A stretch of DNA of 64,000 nucleotides. It comes from Streptomyces sp. NK08204. GTDB lineage: Bacteria > Actinomycetota > Actinomycetes > Streptomycetales > Streptomycetaceae. A program made the position numbers and the translations under genes. Location of the stretch: the NCBI RefSeq assembly GCF_020400585.1, contig NZ_JAINVF010000001.1, forward strand, positions 699,906 through 763,905. The letters run 5' to 3'. Within the stretch, counting starts at the first letter, position 1, and each line of letters starts with the position of its first letter. Positions 19,147 to 28,754 of this stretch are shown in pieces. Below the pieces are notes generated by a model that made no database searches, was not told where the DNA came from, and saw only the letters and a program-made list of their open reading frames with translations.

Positions 19147-19480
19147 TCATTCCTCCGTCGTGCGGCAGCACGCGACGGGGCCAGCGCCCGGATCAGCGGT
19201 CGGTGCGCTGATCCGGGAGCGTGCCTGGAACCCGGCCACCTCCTCGAGCAGTGCCGCGGTCACCCACTCGCTCTGGTCGGCGAGACAGAAATGCCCGCCG
19301 CTGAAGGTCCGGATCCGGAACTCCGCGCTGGTGTGCTCGGCCCGTTCTCGCGCCCCGGCCCCCGGGACCTGGGCATCGGAGTCGCCGGTGCAGACGCCAG
19401 ATGGTCCAGTGCCTGACTCCGGCGGCACGCAGGGCGTCGGTGAGCTCCTTCGGGACCTCGTGGTGGGCAGCCTCGTACTG
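19147..19480 (-). pseudogene. Type II thioesterase C-terminal remnant
   Basis: The minus-strand frame ending at 19147 has GDSDAQVPG, then FRIRTFSGGHFCLADQSEWV and a final helix; these match the acid-containing GDxD segment and the catalytic-His GGHF motif of type II (editing) thioesterases. Upstream the frame breaks, with KELTDALRAAG in a neighbouring frame around 19450. The nucleophile half is absent. The remnant abuts, head on, the broken binding-protein gene at about 19486. Confidence 0.6.
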
Positions 19481-19485
19481 CCGCA

Positions 19486-20039
19486 CTGGGCAACCCCGGC
19501 CTGTTCAGCCCGCTCAACCTCACCGGTCTGGACTCCACCACCCAGGGCAAGTGGATCGCACCCGAGTACGCCGGTGCACAGCAGCCCGGCCCCGACTCGC
19601 CAAGGCCGCCGCTGCGTTCGCCAAGGCCGGCTACACGAAGAAGAACGGCAAGCTCGTCGGCCGCGACGGCAAGCAGCTGTCCTTCACCATTCTGGAGGTG
19701 TCCGAGTGGGCGGACGCGATCCAGCGCGACAAGGTGATCGCCCAGGAGCTCAAGGCAGCCGGCATCGACGTGCAGGTGAAGCCGATCGCCTCCGCCCAGA
19801 TCGACGCCAAGCGCAAGAGCGGCGACTTCGACGTGGTGGTGGGCGGCGCCGTCTACTACGACACCCCGTACAACTTCTTCAGGGACATGCTCTCAGCGGC
19901 AATGCCGGGCTGTGGACCAACTACGGGCACTACAAGAGCAAGCAGACGGACGACCTGCTCGCCCAGATGGCCAACGCGGCTGACGAGGCGACCGTCAAGA
20001 AGTACTCCGCGAAGCTGGAGAAGCTGACTGTCGCCGAGC
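19486..20039 (+). pseudogene. Peptide/oligosaccharide ABC binding protein, internal fragment with frameshifts
   Basis: Fragments of an SBP family 5 (DppA/OppA-like) lipoprotein lie in successive frames: NPGLFSPLNLTGLDSTTQG, then FAKAGYTKKNGKLVGRDGK through GDFDVVVGGAVYYDTPYNFFRDML, then GLWTNYGHYKSKQTDDLLAQM and KKYSAKLEKLTVAE. At least two frameshifts separate them. The signal peptide and N-terminal half are gone, and the C-terminus is cut off where the permease fragment begins near 20040. It cannot give a working binding protein. Confidence 0.8.
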
Positions 20040-20852
20040 GCCATCGACACGGCGCAGGCGATGCGCCCGCCCAGCGCCGCGCACCCCTTCGGCACCACCG
20101 CCACCGGTGAGGACGTGCTCGCCCAGATGGTCGTCGGCAGCCGTGTCTCGCTGCTGGTCGGTCTCATCGCCGGAGCCGTCACCACCAGTGTGTCGGTGGT
20201 GGTCGGGGTCGCCGGCGGATACCTCGGCGGCAGGACCGACGCGGTCCTCACCGCCCTGACCAACGTCAGCCTCGTCATCCCGGGTCTGCCCCTGCTCATC
20301 ATCATCGCCAGCTACGTGCAGGGCCGCGGCGGCCCGCTGACCACCGCTCTGATCATCTCGCTGACCTCCTGGCCCTGGGGGGCACGCCAGAAGCGCGCCC
20401 AGACCCTGTCGCTGCGCGGCCGGGACTTCGTCACCGCGGCCGAGATGACCGGCGAGAGCCGCTGGGGCATCATCACCCGCGAGCTCATCCCGCAACTCGC
20501 GCCGATCATCTCCGTCAGCTTCCTCTCCGCCGTCGTCCTGTCGATGTTCGCCGACGCGGGACTGTCCTTCATCGGCCTGGGCGACATCAACTCCGTCAGC
20601 TGGGGCTCGATGATGTACTGGGCCCAGAACGGCTCCGCCCTCACCCTGGGAGCGTGGTGGTGGTTCGTCCCGCCCGGCGCGTGCATCGCCCTCATCGGCG
20701 TCGCGGCCGGCCTCGTCAACTTCGGCATCGACGAGATCTCCGATCCCCGGCTGCGCCAGCCCGCCAGGAAGGTGCGTGAGCAGGCCCGGGCGGCGCGCCT
20801 TGGCCGTACCACCGCCCAGCCGTCATCCACCGCCCGGGGGGCAGCCTCATGA
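20040..20852 (+). pseudogene. DppC-like permease lacking its N-terminal part
   Basis: The frame reads AIDTAQAMRPPSAAHPFGTT and continues as a normal DppC permease to the stop, including the EAA-loop region ARQKRAQTLSLRGRDFVTAAEM. The first transmembrane helix and cytoplasmic N-terminus are missing because a deletion joined it to the binding-protein fragment; the partner permease DppB is wholly absent. An ATG at 20061 could still start a 263-residue protein with about five helices, so expression is possible but transport is doubtful. Its stop overlaps the next gene (ATGA). Confidence 0.7.
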
Positions 20853-21874
20853 GCGAACCGCTCCTGACCGTCCGCGGCCTGCACGTCGACTACTTCGACC
20901 GGACCGACCCCGTGCACGCCGTGCGAGGGGTCGACCTCACGCTGCACCGCGGTGAGACCCTGGGCGTCGTCGGTGAGAGCGGCTGCGGCAAGTCCACCCT
21001 GATCACCGCGCTGACCCGGCTGGAGCGCCCGCCCGCCGTCACCACGGCCGGGTCCGTGCTCTTCCACGGCACACCGGACGGCCGCCCGGTCGACCTGCTC
21101 CGCCTCACCGACCGCGAACTGGCCGAACTGCGCTGGGAACACCTGGCCATCGTGTTCCAGAGCGCCATGAACGCCCTCAACCCGGTGCTCCGGATCGGCG
21201 CCCAGTTCGCCGACGTCCTCGGACGGCACCGGGGGCTCGCGCGCCGCGCGGCCTGGGAACGCGCGGGTGAGCTGCTGGCCATGGTCGGTATCCCGACCGA
21301 CCGACTGCGCTCCTTCCCGCACGAGCTGTCCGGCGGCATGCGGCAGCGCGCCACCATCGCCCTCGCCCTGGCGTGCCAACCTGACCTCATGGTGATGGAC
21401 GAACCCACCACAGCCGTGGACGTCGTGATGCAGCGCCAGATCCTGCGTCAGGTGTCCCGGCTCAAACGCGAACTGGGTTTCTCCGTCGTCTTCGTCACCC
21501 ACGACCTGTCCCTGCTGATCGAGATCGCGGACCGGATCATGGTCATGTACGCGGGGCAGGTCGTCGAGACCGCGCCGGCCCGGCGGATCCACAGCGATCC
21601 CAAGCATCCCTACACCGCTGCGCTGCGCAACGCGTTCCCGCCGGTACGGGGCCCGCGCCGGGAGATCACCGGCATCCCCGGGTCCCCACCGGGACTGCGC
21701 ACACCGCCGACGGGCTGCGGCTTCCACCCACGGTGCCACAGCCGCTTCGAGCCCTGCGCGCACACGGCCCCACCGCTGCTGGCCCTCGACGACGGCGAGG
21801 TCGCCTGCCATCTGCACACCGGCCGCGGTCCTGCCGGAAGCCAACGTGAGGAGAACACCCATGCCGGCACCTGA
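20849..21874 (+). CDS. Dipeptide/oligosaccharide ABC transporter ATPase (DppD-like)
   Basis: 341 residues; ATG overlaps the permease stop. Walker A GESGCGKST, Q-loop VFQSAMNALNP, signature LSGGMRQR, Walker B LMVMDEPTTAVD and H-loop VTHD are all intact. The C-terminal oligopeptide-transporter extension with its Cys-containing GCGFHPRC motif is present. It should energise uptake through a DppB/DppC pair, but both permeases are missing or truncated here. The following alpha-mannosidase suggests that the original substrate was a glycan-derived oligosaccharide rather than a peptide. Confidence 0.9.
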   Translation: MSEPLLTVRGLHVDYFDRTDPVHAVRGVDLTLHRGETLGVVGESGCGKSTLITALTRLERPPAVTTAGSVLFHGTPDGRPVDLLRLTDRELAELRWEHLAIVFQSAMNALNPVLRIGAQFADVLGRHRGLARRAAWERAGELLAMVGIPTDRLRSFPHELSGGMRQRATIALALACQPDLMVMDEPTTAVDVVMQRQILRQVSRLKRELGFSVVFVTHDLSLLIEIADRIMVMYAGQVVETAPARRIHSDPKHPYTAALRNAFPPVRGPRREITGIPGSPPGLRTPPTGCGFHPRCHSRFEPCAHTAPPLLALDDGEVACHLHTGRGPAGSQREENTHAGT

Positions 21875-22898
21875 GGAGCCGCCCGAGGCGGTCGCCGACG
21901 CCGCGCTGGTGGCCCGCCAGGTCGTCAAACGCTTCCCGCGGCACGGCCTCGGACAGCACGGCAAGCAGGTTCACGCCCTGGAACCCACCACGCTCGCCCT
22001 GCACCCCGGCAGGATCACCGCACTGGTCGGCGAGAGCGGCAGCGGCAAGTCGACCCTCGCCCGGCTGCTGGCCATGGTCCACACGCCCACCGAGGGCGAG
22101 ATCCTGCTGGGCGGCACGGTGGTCCGGCGGGCCCGGACGACCAAGGCCCGACGCGCCTACTACCGCCAGGTCCAGATGATCTTCCAGGACCCGTTCTCCT
22201 CGCTCAACCAGGTACACCGGCTGCGCTACATCCTCAGCCGCCCGCTCAAGCTCCACGGCCACGCACGCGGCCGGGCGGAACTGGAGCGGCACGTCCTGGA
22301 GCTCCTGGAACGGGTGGAGCTCACCCCTGCCGAGCAGTTCATCGACAAGTTCCCGCACGAGCTGTCCGGCGGACAGCGCCAGCGCGTCGCCATCGCCCGC
22401 GCCCTGGCCGCCCGGCCCAGGATCCTGCTGGGCGACGAGCCCATCTCCATGCTCGACGCCTCGATCAGGCTGGACATCCTCAACCTCCTGCGCAGACTCC
22501 GCGACGACGAGGACCTCGCGATCCTCTACATCACCCACGACATCGCCAGTGCCCGCTACTTCGCCGACGAGATCAAGGTGCTGTACGCCGGCCAGCTCGT
22601 GGAGTCCGGGCCGCCCGACGCCGTCGTGGAACAGCCCAGGCATCCGTACACCCGACTGCTGCTGGACTCCGCCCCCGACCCCGACCGCGGCGGCTTCCTC
22701 GACGGCGCCGCGGACCTGGCCGAGGAGGAGCCGCTGGGCGAGCCCCCGGACCTCGTCGCCCCGCCCGCCGGCTGCCGCTTCCACCCGCGGTGTCCCCTCG
22801 CCCGGCCGGAGTGCACCACCGCCTTCCCGCCCCGCACAGAGGCCGGCGACGGTCACTGGGTGCATTGCTGGTCCCACGGCCAGGACTCCGGCGCCTGA
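21861..22898 (+). CDS. Dipeptide/oligosaccharide ABC transporter ATPase (DppF-like)
   Basis: 345 residues from ATG 21861, 14 bases inside the previous gene, with GAGGAGA upstream. Walker A GESGSGKST, Q-loop IFQDPFSSLN, signature LSGGQRQR, Walker B ILLGDEPISMLD and H-loop ITHD are intact, and the C-terminal GCRFHPRC motif of the family is present. One change from the usual DEPTS is DEPIS. It pairs with the DppD-like protein to form the ATPase dimer of the damaged importer. Followed after 39 bases by the GH38 gene. Confidence 0.9.
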   Translation: MPAPEEPPEAVADAALVARQVVKRFPRHGLGQHGKQVHALEPTTLALHPGRITALVGESGSGKSTLARLLAMVHTPTEGEILLGGTVVRRARTTKARRAYYRQVQMIFQDPFSSLNQVHRLRYILSRPLKLHGHARGRAELERHVLELLERVELTPAEQFIDKFPHELSGGQRQRVAIARALAARPRILLGDEPISMLDASIRLDILNLLRRLRDDEDLAILYITHDIASARYFADEIKVLYAGQLVESGPPDAVVEQPRHPYTRLLLDSAPDPDRGGFLDGAADLAEEEPLGEPPDLVAPPAGCRFHPRCPLARPECTTAFPPRTEAGDGHWVHCWSHGQDSGA

Positions 22899-22937
22899 CC
22901 GCCACCGTCCGGAAGACCCACTGACTGGAGCCTTGTC

Positions 22938-25900
22938 ATGCATGACGACCGTACTCTGGTCGAGGCCCGCCTCAAGCGCGTGCTCGACGAACGCATCCGC
23001 CCGGCGGTCTACCCGCACTCCGTGCCGCTGCGGGCCGGCATCTGGACCGCACCCGACGAGCCCGTCCCGGTCGCCGAGGGCCTGGCGGCACCGCGAACCC
23101 CCATCGAGGCGGGCGAGGAGTGGGGCCCGCCATGGGGGACGAGCTGGCTGACCGTGTCCGGCACGGTACCCGCCGAGTGGGCCGGCAGGACCGTGGAGGC
23201 GCTGCTCGACCTCGGCTTCGACGAGAACATGCCCGGCTTCCAGTGCGAAGGGCTGGTCTACCGTCCCGACGGCACGCCGGTGAAGGGAATCAACCCGCGC
23301 AACCAGTGGGTGCGCATCGCCTCCGAGGCGGTCGGTGGCGAAGAGGTGCTGCTGCACGTGGAGGCCGCCTCCAACCCGGTGGTCTTCGATTGGCCGGCCT
23401 TCGCCCCCACCGGACTCGGCGACAAGGAGACGGCCGGCACCCGGCCGCAGTACCGGCTGGCCCGGATGGACCTCGCCGTCTTCGACGAGACGGTGTGGCA
23501 GCTGGTGCAGGACCTGGAGGTGCTGGGCGAGCTGATGCCCGAGCTGCCCGTCGAGGGTGCCCGGCGCTGGGAGATCCTGCGCGCCGTGGAGCGGGCGCTG
23601 GACGCGATCGACCTGCAGGACGTGAGCGGTACCGCGGCCGGCGCCCGCGAGCAGCTCGCCGGGGTGCTGGCGACGCCCGCCGCGCCGTCGGCGCACCGCA
23701 TCAGCGCGGTCGGCCACGCGCACATCGACTCCGCCTGGCTGTGGCCGCTGCGGGAGACGGTGCGCAAGGTCGCGCGGACCACGGCCAACATGACGGCGCT
23801 GCTGGAGACGGAGCCCGACTTCGTCTACACCATGTCTCAGGCCCAGCAGTACGCCTGGATCAAGGAACACCGGCCGGAGGTGTACGCGCGGGTCAAGAGG
23901 GCCGTGGCCGAGGGCCGGTTCGTGCCGGCCGGCGGTATGTGGGTGGAGTCGGACACCAACATGCCGGGCTCGGAGGCGATGGCCCGTCAGTTCGTGCACG
24001 GCAAGCGGTTCTTCCTGGAGGAGTTCGGCATCGAGAACGAGGAGGCGTGGCTGCCGGACACCTTCGGCTTCGCGGCCGGGCTGCCGCAGATCATCAAGGC
24101 GGCCGGCACCAAGTGGCTGCTGACCCAGAAGATCTCCTGGAGCCAGGTCAACTCCTTCCCCCATCACACCTTCTGGTGGGAGGGCATCGACGGAACCCGG
24201 ATCTTCACCCACTTCCCGCCCGTCGACACCTACAACTGCTCGATGCAGGGCCGTGAAATCGCCCATGCGGCACGCAACTTCAAGGACAAGGGGGTGGCCC
24301 GGCACTCGCTGGCGCCGACCGGCTGGGGCGACGGCGGAGGCGGCACGACCCGGGAGATGGTCGCGAAGGCCGCGCGGATGCGGGACCTCGAGGGCTCGGC
24401 GCGGGTGGTGTGGGAGCGGCCCGCGGACTTCTTCACCAAGGCGCAGGCCGAGTACCCGGATCCGCCGGTGTGGGTGGGCGAGCTGTACCTGGAACTGCAC
24501 CGGGGCACGCTGACCAGCCAGGCGAAGACCAAGCAGGGCAACCGGTGCAGCGAGCACCTGCTGCGGGAGGCCGAGCTGTGGTCGGCCACAGCCGCCGTAC
24601 GGTCCGGACTCCCCTACCCGTACGAGGAGTTGGACCGGATCTGGAAGACGGTGCTGCTGCACCAGTTCCATGACATCCTGCCGGGCTCGTCGATCGCCTG
24701 GGTGCACCGGGAGGCCGTGCGGACGTACGCCGCCGTCGCGGAGGAACTGGAGGACATGATCGGCCGGGCCCAACAGGCCTTGGCCGGTGACGCGTCGGGC
24801 GGTGGCACGGTGGTGTTCAACGCCGCACCGCACGAGCGCGGGGGCGTACCGGCGGGAGCAGGCCGTGCGCTCGCCGCCGGCGAGGCCCCTGGAGGCTGCA
24901 CGGTCTCGGCCCTGCCCGGCGGTGGCCTGCAGCTCGACAACGGCCTGCTGCGCGTCGTCGTGGACGAGCGGGGGCTGGTGCCGTCGGTCCGCGACCTCGT
25001 CAGCGGCCGCGAGACCATCGCCCCGGACAAGGCGGCCAATCTGCTGCAGATCCACCCGGACTTCCCCAACACCTGGGACGCCTGGGACGTCGACCGCTTC
25101 TACCGCAACACCGTCACGGACCTGACCGACGCCGACGAGATCACGGTCGTCTCCGACTCCCCGCAGGCCGTGTCCGTGCGGGTGGTGCGCTCCTTCGGGC
25201 AGTCCCGGGTCACGCAGACCCTCACCCTGACGGCGGGGGCCGGACGGCTCGACATCGACACCGAGGTCGACTGGCACGAGACCGAGAAGTTTCTCAAGGC
25301 GGCCTTCCCGCTCGACCTGCACACCGACCGCTACGCCGCCGAGACGCAGTTCGGTCACCTGCACCGGCCCACGCACACCAACACCAGTTGGGAGGCAGCC
25401 AAGTTCGAGGCCTGCAACCATCGCTTCGTGCATCTCGAGGAGCCCGGCTGGGGCGTGGCGCTGGTCACCGCCTCGACGTACGGGCACGACGTGACCCGTA
25501 CCGTGCGCGCGGACCGCGGCACCACCACGACGGTCCGGGTCTCCCTGCTGCGGGCTCCGCGGTTCCCCGACCCGCACACCGACCAGGGGGTGCACACCTT
25601 CCGCCACGCGCTCGTCCCCGGAGCGGGGATCGGCGACGCCGTACGCGAGGGCTACCGGATCAACCTGCCCGAACGGCGTGTCCCCGGTGACACGGACGTC
25701 GCCCCGCTGGTGGCCCTGGACGACGACGGCGTCGTGGTCAGCGCCGTCAAGCTCGCCGACGACAAGAGCGGCGATGTGATCGTGCGGCTGTACGAGGCCG
25801 GGGGCGGGCGCGCCGAGGCCCGCCTGACGACGTCCTTCGCCTTCACCGGGCTGCGGACCTGTGACCTGCTGGAACGCCCCTGCGGCGACGAGACGGCAGG

Positions 25901-25985
25901 TCCCGCCGAGGTCACCGGGGACACCGTCCGGCTCCGGCTGCGCCCCTTCGAACTGGCCACCCTCCGCTTCGTCCGCCCCGCGTGA
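22938..25985 (+). CDS. Alpha-mannosidase, glycoside hydrolase family 38
   Basis: 1015 residues. The catalytic domain begins near residue 255: VGHAHIDSAWLWPLRET holds the zinc ligands (HxHxD), LPDTFGFAAGLPQI the nucleophile Asp, and HQFHDILPGSS a further zinc His. The ancillary N-terminal domain and the large C-terminal beta domain are both present, giving the usual length of cytoplasmic class II alpha-mannosidases. No signal peptide is seen. It cleaves alpha-mannosides inside the cell, consistent with an uptake operon for mannose-rich glycans together with the ABC genes and the GH3 enzyme downstream. Confidence 0.93.
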   Translation: MHDDRTLVEARLKRVLDERIRPAVYPHSVPLRAGIWTAPDEPVPVAEGLAAPRTPIEAGEEWGPPWGTSWLTVSGTVPAEWAGRTVEALLDLGFDENMPGFQCEGLVYRPDGTPVKGINPRNQWVRIASEAVGGEEVLLHVEAASNPVVFDWPAFAPTGLGDKETAGTRPQYRLARMDLAVFDETVWQLVQDLEVLGELMPELPVEGARRWEILRAVERALDAIDLQDVSGTAAGAREQLAGVLATPAAPSAHRISAVGHAHIDSAWLWPLRETVRKVARTTANMTALLETEPDFVYTMSQAQQYAWIKEHRPEVYARVKRAVAEGRFVPAGGMWVESDTNMPGSEAMARQFVHGKRFFLEEFGIENEEAWLPDTFGFAAGLPQIIKAAGTKWLLTQKISWSQVNSFPHHTFWWEGIDGTRIFTHFPPVDTYNCSMQGREIAHAARNFKDKGVARHSLAPTGWGDGGGGTTREMVAKAARMRDLEGSARVVWERPADFFTKAQAEYPDPPVWVGELYLELHRGTLTSQAKTKQGNRCSEHLLREAELWSATAAVRSGLPYPYEELDRIWKTVLLHQFHDILPGSSIAWVHREAVRTYAAVAEELEDMIGRAQQALAGDASGGGTVVFNAAPHERGGVPAGAGRALAAGEAPGGCTVSALPGGGLQLDNGLLRVVVDERGLVPSVRDLVSGRETIAPDKAANLLQIHPDFPNTWDAWDVDRFYRNTVTDLTDADEITVVSDSPQAVSVRVVRSFGQSRVTQTLTLTAGAGRLDIDTEVDWHETEKFLKAAFPLDLHTDRYAAETQFGHLHRPTHTNTSWEAAKFEACNHRFVHLEEPGWGVALVTASTYGHDVTRTVRADRGTTTTVRVSLLRAPRFPDPHTDQGVHTFRHALVPGAGIGDAVREGYRINLPERRVPGDTDVAPLVALDDDGVVVSAVKLADDKSGDVIVRLYEAGGGRAEARLTTSFAFTGLRTCDLLERPCGDETAGPAEVTGDTVRLRLRPFELATLRFVRPA

Positions 25986-25989
25986 CAGC

Positions 25990-26034
25990 GGCGCCGGGCC
26001 GGACGGGTCCGTCCCCTCCGTCCGGCCCGGCGCC
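25990..26034 (+). terminator. Strong hairpin between GH38 and GH3 genes
   Basis: A 17-base-pair perfect stem (25990-26006 with 26018-26034) begins five bases after the mannosidase stop. It may end the transporter-mannosidase transcript or only stabilise its 3' end, since the GH3 gene follows within 33 bases in the same direction. Confidence 0.75.
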
Positions 26035-26066
26035 GACCGGCACGACTTCCCCGCACAGAAGGAACC

Positions 26067-27650
26067 ATGTCTTCCTCCCACACGGAAAGCGCCGCGCTCC
26101 TCGCCGACGCCGGAACCGTCCTCCAGCCTGGCTTCACCGGGCTGACCGCACCCGACTGGGTCCGCCGCCACCTGGGCGAGGGCAACCTCGGCGGTGTCGT
26201 CCTGTACGGCCGCAACATCTCCGGACCCGAGCAAGTCGCCCAGCTCACCGCCGATCTGTACACAGTCCGCTCCGAGGTGCTGATCGCCACCGACGAGGAG
26301 GGCGGCGAGGTCACCCGCGTGGGCGCGGCCGGCGGCTCTGTGTCCCCGGGCAACCGTGCCCTCGGCGAGGTCGACGACGTGGGCCTGACCGAACGGGTGG
26401 CCCGCTCCATCGGCCTCGACCTGGCGGCCTCGGGCGTCAACCTGGACTACGCCCCCGACGCCGACGTCAACTCCAACCCGGACAACCCGGTGATCGGTGT
26501 GCGGTCCTTCGGCGCCGACGGCGAGCGGGTCGCCCGGCACACCGCCGCCTATGTGCGGGGCCTGCAGTCGGCCGGGGTGGCGGCCTGTGCCAAGCACTTT
26601 CCGGGGCACGGCGCCACCTTCGAGGACTCCCATCTCGGCCTGCCCCGGCTGGAGCTGGACGACGAACAGCTCGGGCAGCATCTGCTGCCCTTCAGGGCCG
26701 CCGTCGAAGCCGGCGTGAAGAGTGTCATGACCGCCCACATCCTCTTCCCCGCGTACGACGAGCAGCGCCCCGCCACGATGTCCCGCACGATCCTGACCGG
26801 GCTGCTCCGTGAGGAGCTGGGCTTCGCCGGCCTGATCGTGACCGACGGCATCGAGATGGGAGCGATCTCGGGCACCTACGGCGTGGCCGCCGGCGCGGTC
26901 GAGGCCATCGCGGCAGGTGCGGACACCATCTGCGTCGGCGGCGGGCTGCGGGACGAGGAGGCGTACCTCTATCTGCGTGATGCGCTGGTCTGGGCCGTGC
27001 GTGAGGGCCGGCTGTCCGCCGAACGGCTTGACGAGGCAGCCGAACGCAATCGGGCACTGGGCCGCTGGGCCGCCGCCGCCCGGCGGTTCCCGGTGGCCGG
27101 GGACCCGGACCGCGGCCTCGGCCTCGACGTGGCCCGTCGTGCCTTGCGGATCGACGGTGAACTGCACGCGATCAGTGGCGTTCCGCACGTCGTCGAACTC
27201 TTCCCGACCCCCAACATCGCCGCGGGTGACCCCCCTTGGGGCGTCGCCAGGCCGCTCGCCGAGCTGATCCCCGGGACCACCGTCTCCCGTTCCGGTGAAC
27301 CGGCCACCCGGATGGAGGGGGCGGGGCTGTTCCACGCGCCGGTCGCCGACGAAGGCGCCGAGGTGGACATCGCGCCGCTGCTGGGCGCGGCCGTCGGGCG
27401 CCCCCTGGTGGTCGTGGTACGCGACCCGCACCGCCATCCCTGGATGCGCAGGGCCGCGATGGCCCTGACGCAGGCCCGCCCGGACGCGGTGGTGGTCGAC
27501 GTCGGCGTCGGACACGGCGTGCGCGAGATCTTCGGCTCACGGGGAGTGACCTCGCTGGCCACTCACGGTGGCTCCCGCCTGAGCGGCATCGCCGCCGCCG
27601 AGGCCCTGGCCGGCCGTGAGGCTTCCGTGGTCCGAGAGGGTGGCTCGTGA
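26067..27650 (+). CDS. Glycoside hydrolase family 3, beta-N-acetylhexosaminidase (NagZ-like)
   Basis: 527 residues, ATG behind AGAAGGAACC. The NagZ hallmark KHFPGHGATFEDSH contains the mobile loop with the catalytic Asp-His pair, and IVTDGIEMGAI carries the nucleophile Asp. LIATDEEGGEVTR also fits. The C-terminal extension of roughly 170 residues (GH3 second domain) is longer than E. coli NagZ and typical of Gram-positive forms. There is no signal peptide. It should release GlcNAc from N-glycan or peptidoglycan fragments, fitting with the alpha-mannosidase upstream. Confidence 0.9.
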   Translation: MSSSHTESAALLADAGTVLQPGFTGLTAPDWVRRHLGEGNLGGVVLYGRNISGPEQVAQLTADLYTVRSEVLIATDEEGGEVTRVGAAGGSVSPGNRALGEVDDVGLTERVARSIGLDLAASGVNLDYAPDADVNSNPDNPVIGVRSFGADGERVARHTAAYVRGLQSAGVAACAKHFPGHGATFEDSHLGLPRLELDDEQLGQHLLPFRAAVEAGVKSVMTAHILFPAYDEQRPATMSRTILTGLLREELGFAGLIVTDGIEMGAISGTYGVAAGAVEAIAAGADTICVGGGLRDEEAYLYLRDALVWAVREGRLSAERLDEAAERNRALGRWAAAARRFPVAGDPDRGLGLDVARRALRIDGELHAISGVPHVVELFPTPNIAAGDPPWGVARPLAELIPGTTVSRSGEPATRMEGAGLFHAPVADEGAEVDIAPLLGAAVGRPLVVVVRDPHRHPWMRRAAMALTQARPDAVVVDVGVGHGVREIFGSRGVTSLATHGGSRLSGIAAAEALAGREASVVREGGS

Positions 27651-27962
27651 GCGTTCGAGCGGTTCTGGCGTCGCCCGAAGGTGTCGTCTCGACTCCGGCG
27701 CCAGGCAGAGCCCCGACGCTGGAGCCGCACGCCCGGGAACGCGAAGAGGCCGTGCCGACTTCCCGTGAGAGAAGCGGTCGTAGCCCGGTCGGCCGCAGGC
27801 GCACTTCGTGACACCAGGGCCGGTCAGGGCCGCTGGTCCCCCACTGGTCCCCCTCCACGGGGTACGGCGTCAACGGACCGGACAGCCCAGGAGGGCCCGA
27901 TCATGGTCGCCCTCGGACGCGGTAAAGGCGCGTTGCCCCCCATGGTCCGCAAAACGATCAAA
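27651..27962. other. tRNA 3' flank, probable integration scar
   Basis: No credible gene lies here although short frames are open. The stretch includes the 39-base repeat shared with the other tRNA-Pro locus (27815-27853) followed by about 110 bases absent from the left copy. It links the GH3 gene to the tRNA-Pro terminator and may be the leftover of an excised element. Confidence 0.45.
27815..27853 (-). repeat. tRNA-flank repeat, right copy (att-arm-like)
   Basis: Near-identical to 5390-5428, with a few substitutions and shifts in C-run length. The minus strand shows two tandem GGGGGACCAG-type units. Same orientation and similar position relative to an identical tRNA-Pro gene. Confidence 0.6.
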
Positions 27963-27992
27963 GGGCCGTTTCAGATCTCTCTGAAACGGCCC
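27963..27992 (-). terminator. Hairpin terminator of second tRNA-Pro
   Basis: A perfect 13-base-pair stem (27963-27975 with 27980-27992) and four-base loop stand downstream of the minus-strand tRNA. It is the counterpart of the hairpin at 5441-5472, with compensating differences in the stem. Confidence 0.8.
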
Positions 27993-28012
27993 CTGACTGC
28001 GACTTTTGCAAG

Positions 28013-28086
<74 letters not shown>

Positions 28087-28364
28087 ATGCCGTCTGACCT
28101 GGAGTTTCCCTGGTCGAAACGTGCAGGGAAACAATACCGCACCCGGGTCGGTGGTCGCGCACCCTTATCGGCAGCCCGGCCACCCTGGGCGACACCGGCT
28201 GGTCGTCCGCTCCCTCTGCGCCGGGTTCCTCTTCGCCTGGCATCGACATTGCCGGGACCGGTGACCGGCGCCGTGCGTCCGCGCCGGTCACCGCGGCCGC
28301 TCCCCTCCCCCGTCGTCCCTCTGGGTGCGCGGTCCACGCCTCCTTCGGACCTGCCGAGGGGTTT

Positions 28365-28724
28365 TCAGTGCCTGTCCGGGAGGCCCAACTCCGGGTGGGC
28401 TTCCAGGAGCCGGGGCGGGGCCGCCTGCCGCCAGGAGTCGGCGAGGATGTCCCGCAGCTCGTCCTCGTCCTCGAGCGCGGCGAGTCGCGCTCTCACCCAG
28501 GCGAACTGGGCCTCGTGACCGGCGATCCAGAACTTCTCCGGCTCGGCCATGACCAGTTCGTCGCGCTCCTCCTTGGGGCAGCGCACGGCGATGGACGTCT
28601 CGTCCTCGGGCAGGGTGGCGAACATCTTCCCCGCCACCCGGAACGTGGGCATGTTCCACGCGGTCTTCTCCGTGGTGTCCGGCAGGGACAGGGCGATACG
28701 GCGTGCGTCTTCAGCGTCCGGCAT
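28365..28724 (-). CDS. YjbR/MmcQ-family DNA-binding-fold protein
   Basis: 119 residues from ATG 28724, giving MPDAEDARRIALSLPDTTEK. The family pattern follows: WNMPTFRVAGKMFATLPEDE, IAVRCPKEERDELV, FWIAGHEAQFAWVRARL. YjbR-like proteins have a CyaY-like fold and a possible nucleic-acid or metal role that is not well defined. A run of 278 bases to the tRNA holds no gene. The next gene upstream on the same strand is the LysR regulator; co-transcription is possible. Confidence 0.82.
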   Translation of the reverse strand: MPDAEDARRIALSLPDTTEKTAWNMPTFRVAGKMFATLPEDETSIAVRCPKEERDELVMAEPEKFWIAGHEAQFAWVRARLAALEDEDELRDILADSWRQAAPPRLLEAHPELGLPDRH

Positions 28725-28754
28725 GGCACGCACCGTAACGCGCGGCACTGACAG

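Noticed and set aside
21666..27515. A minus-strand open frame of 1949 codons
   Set aside because: It is the shadow of the ABC ATPase, GH38 and GH3 genes. Its composition is Gly/Arg/Val-rich with no domain, and the + strand proteins have all their catalytic motifs.
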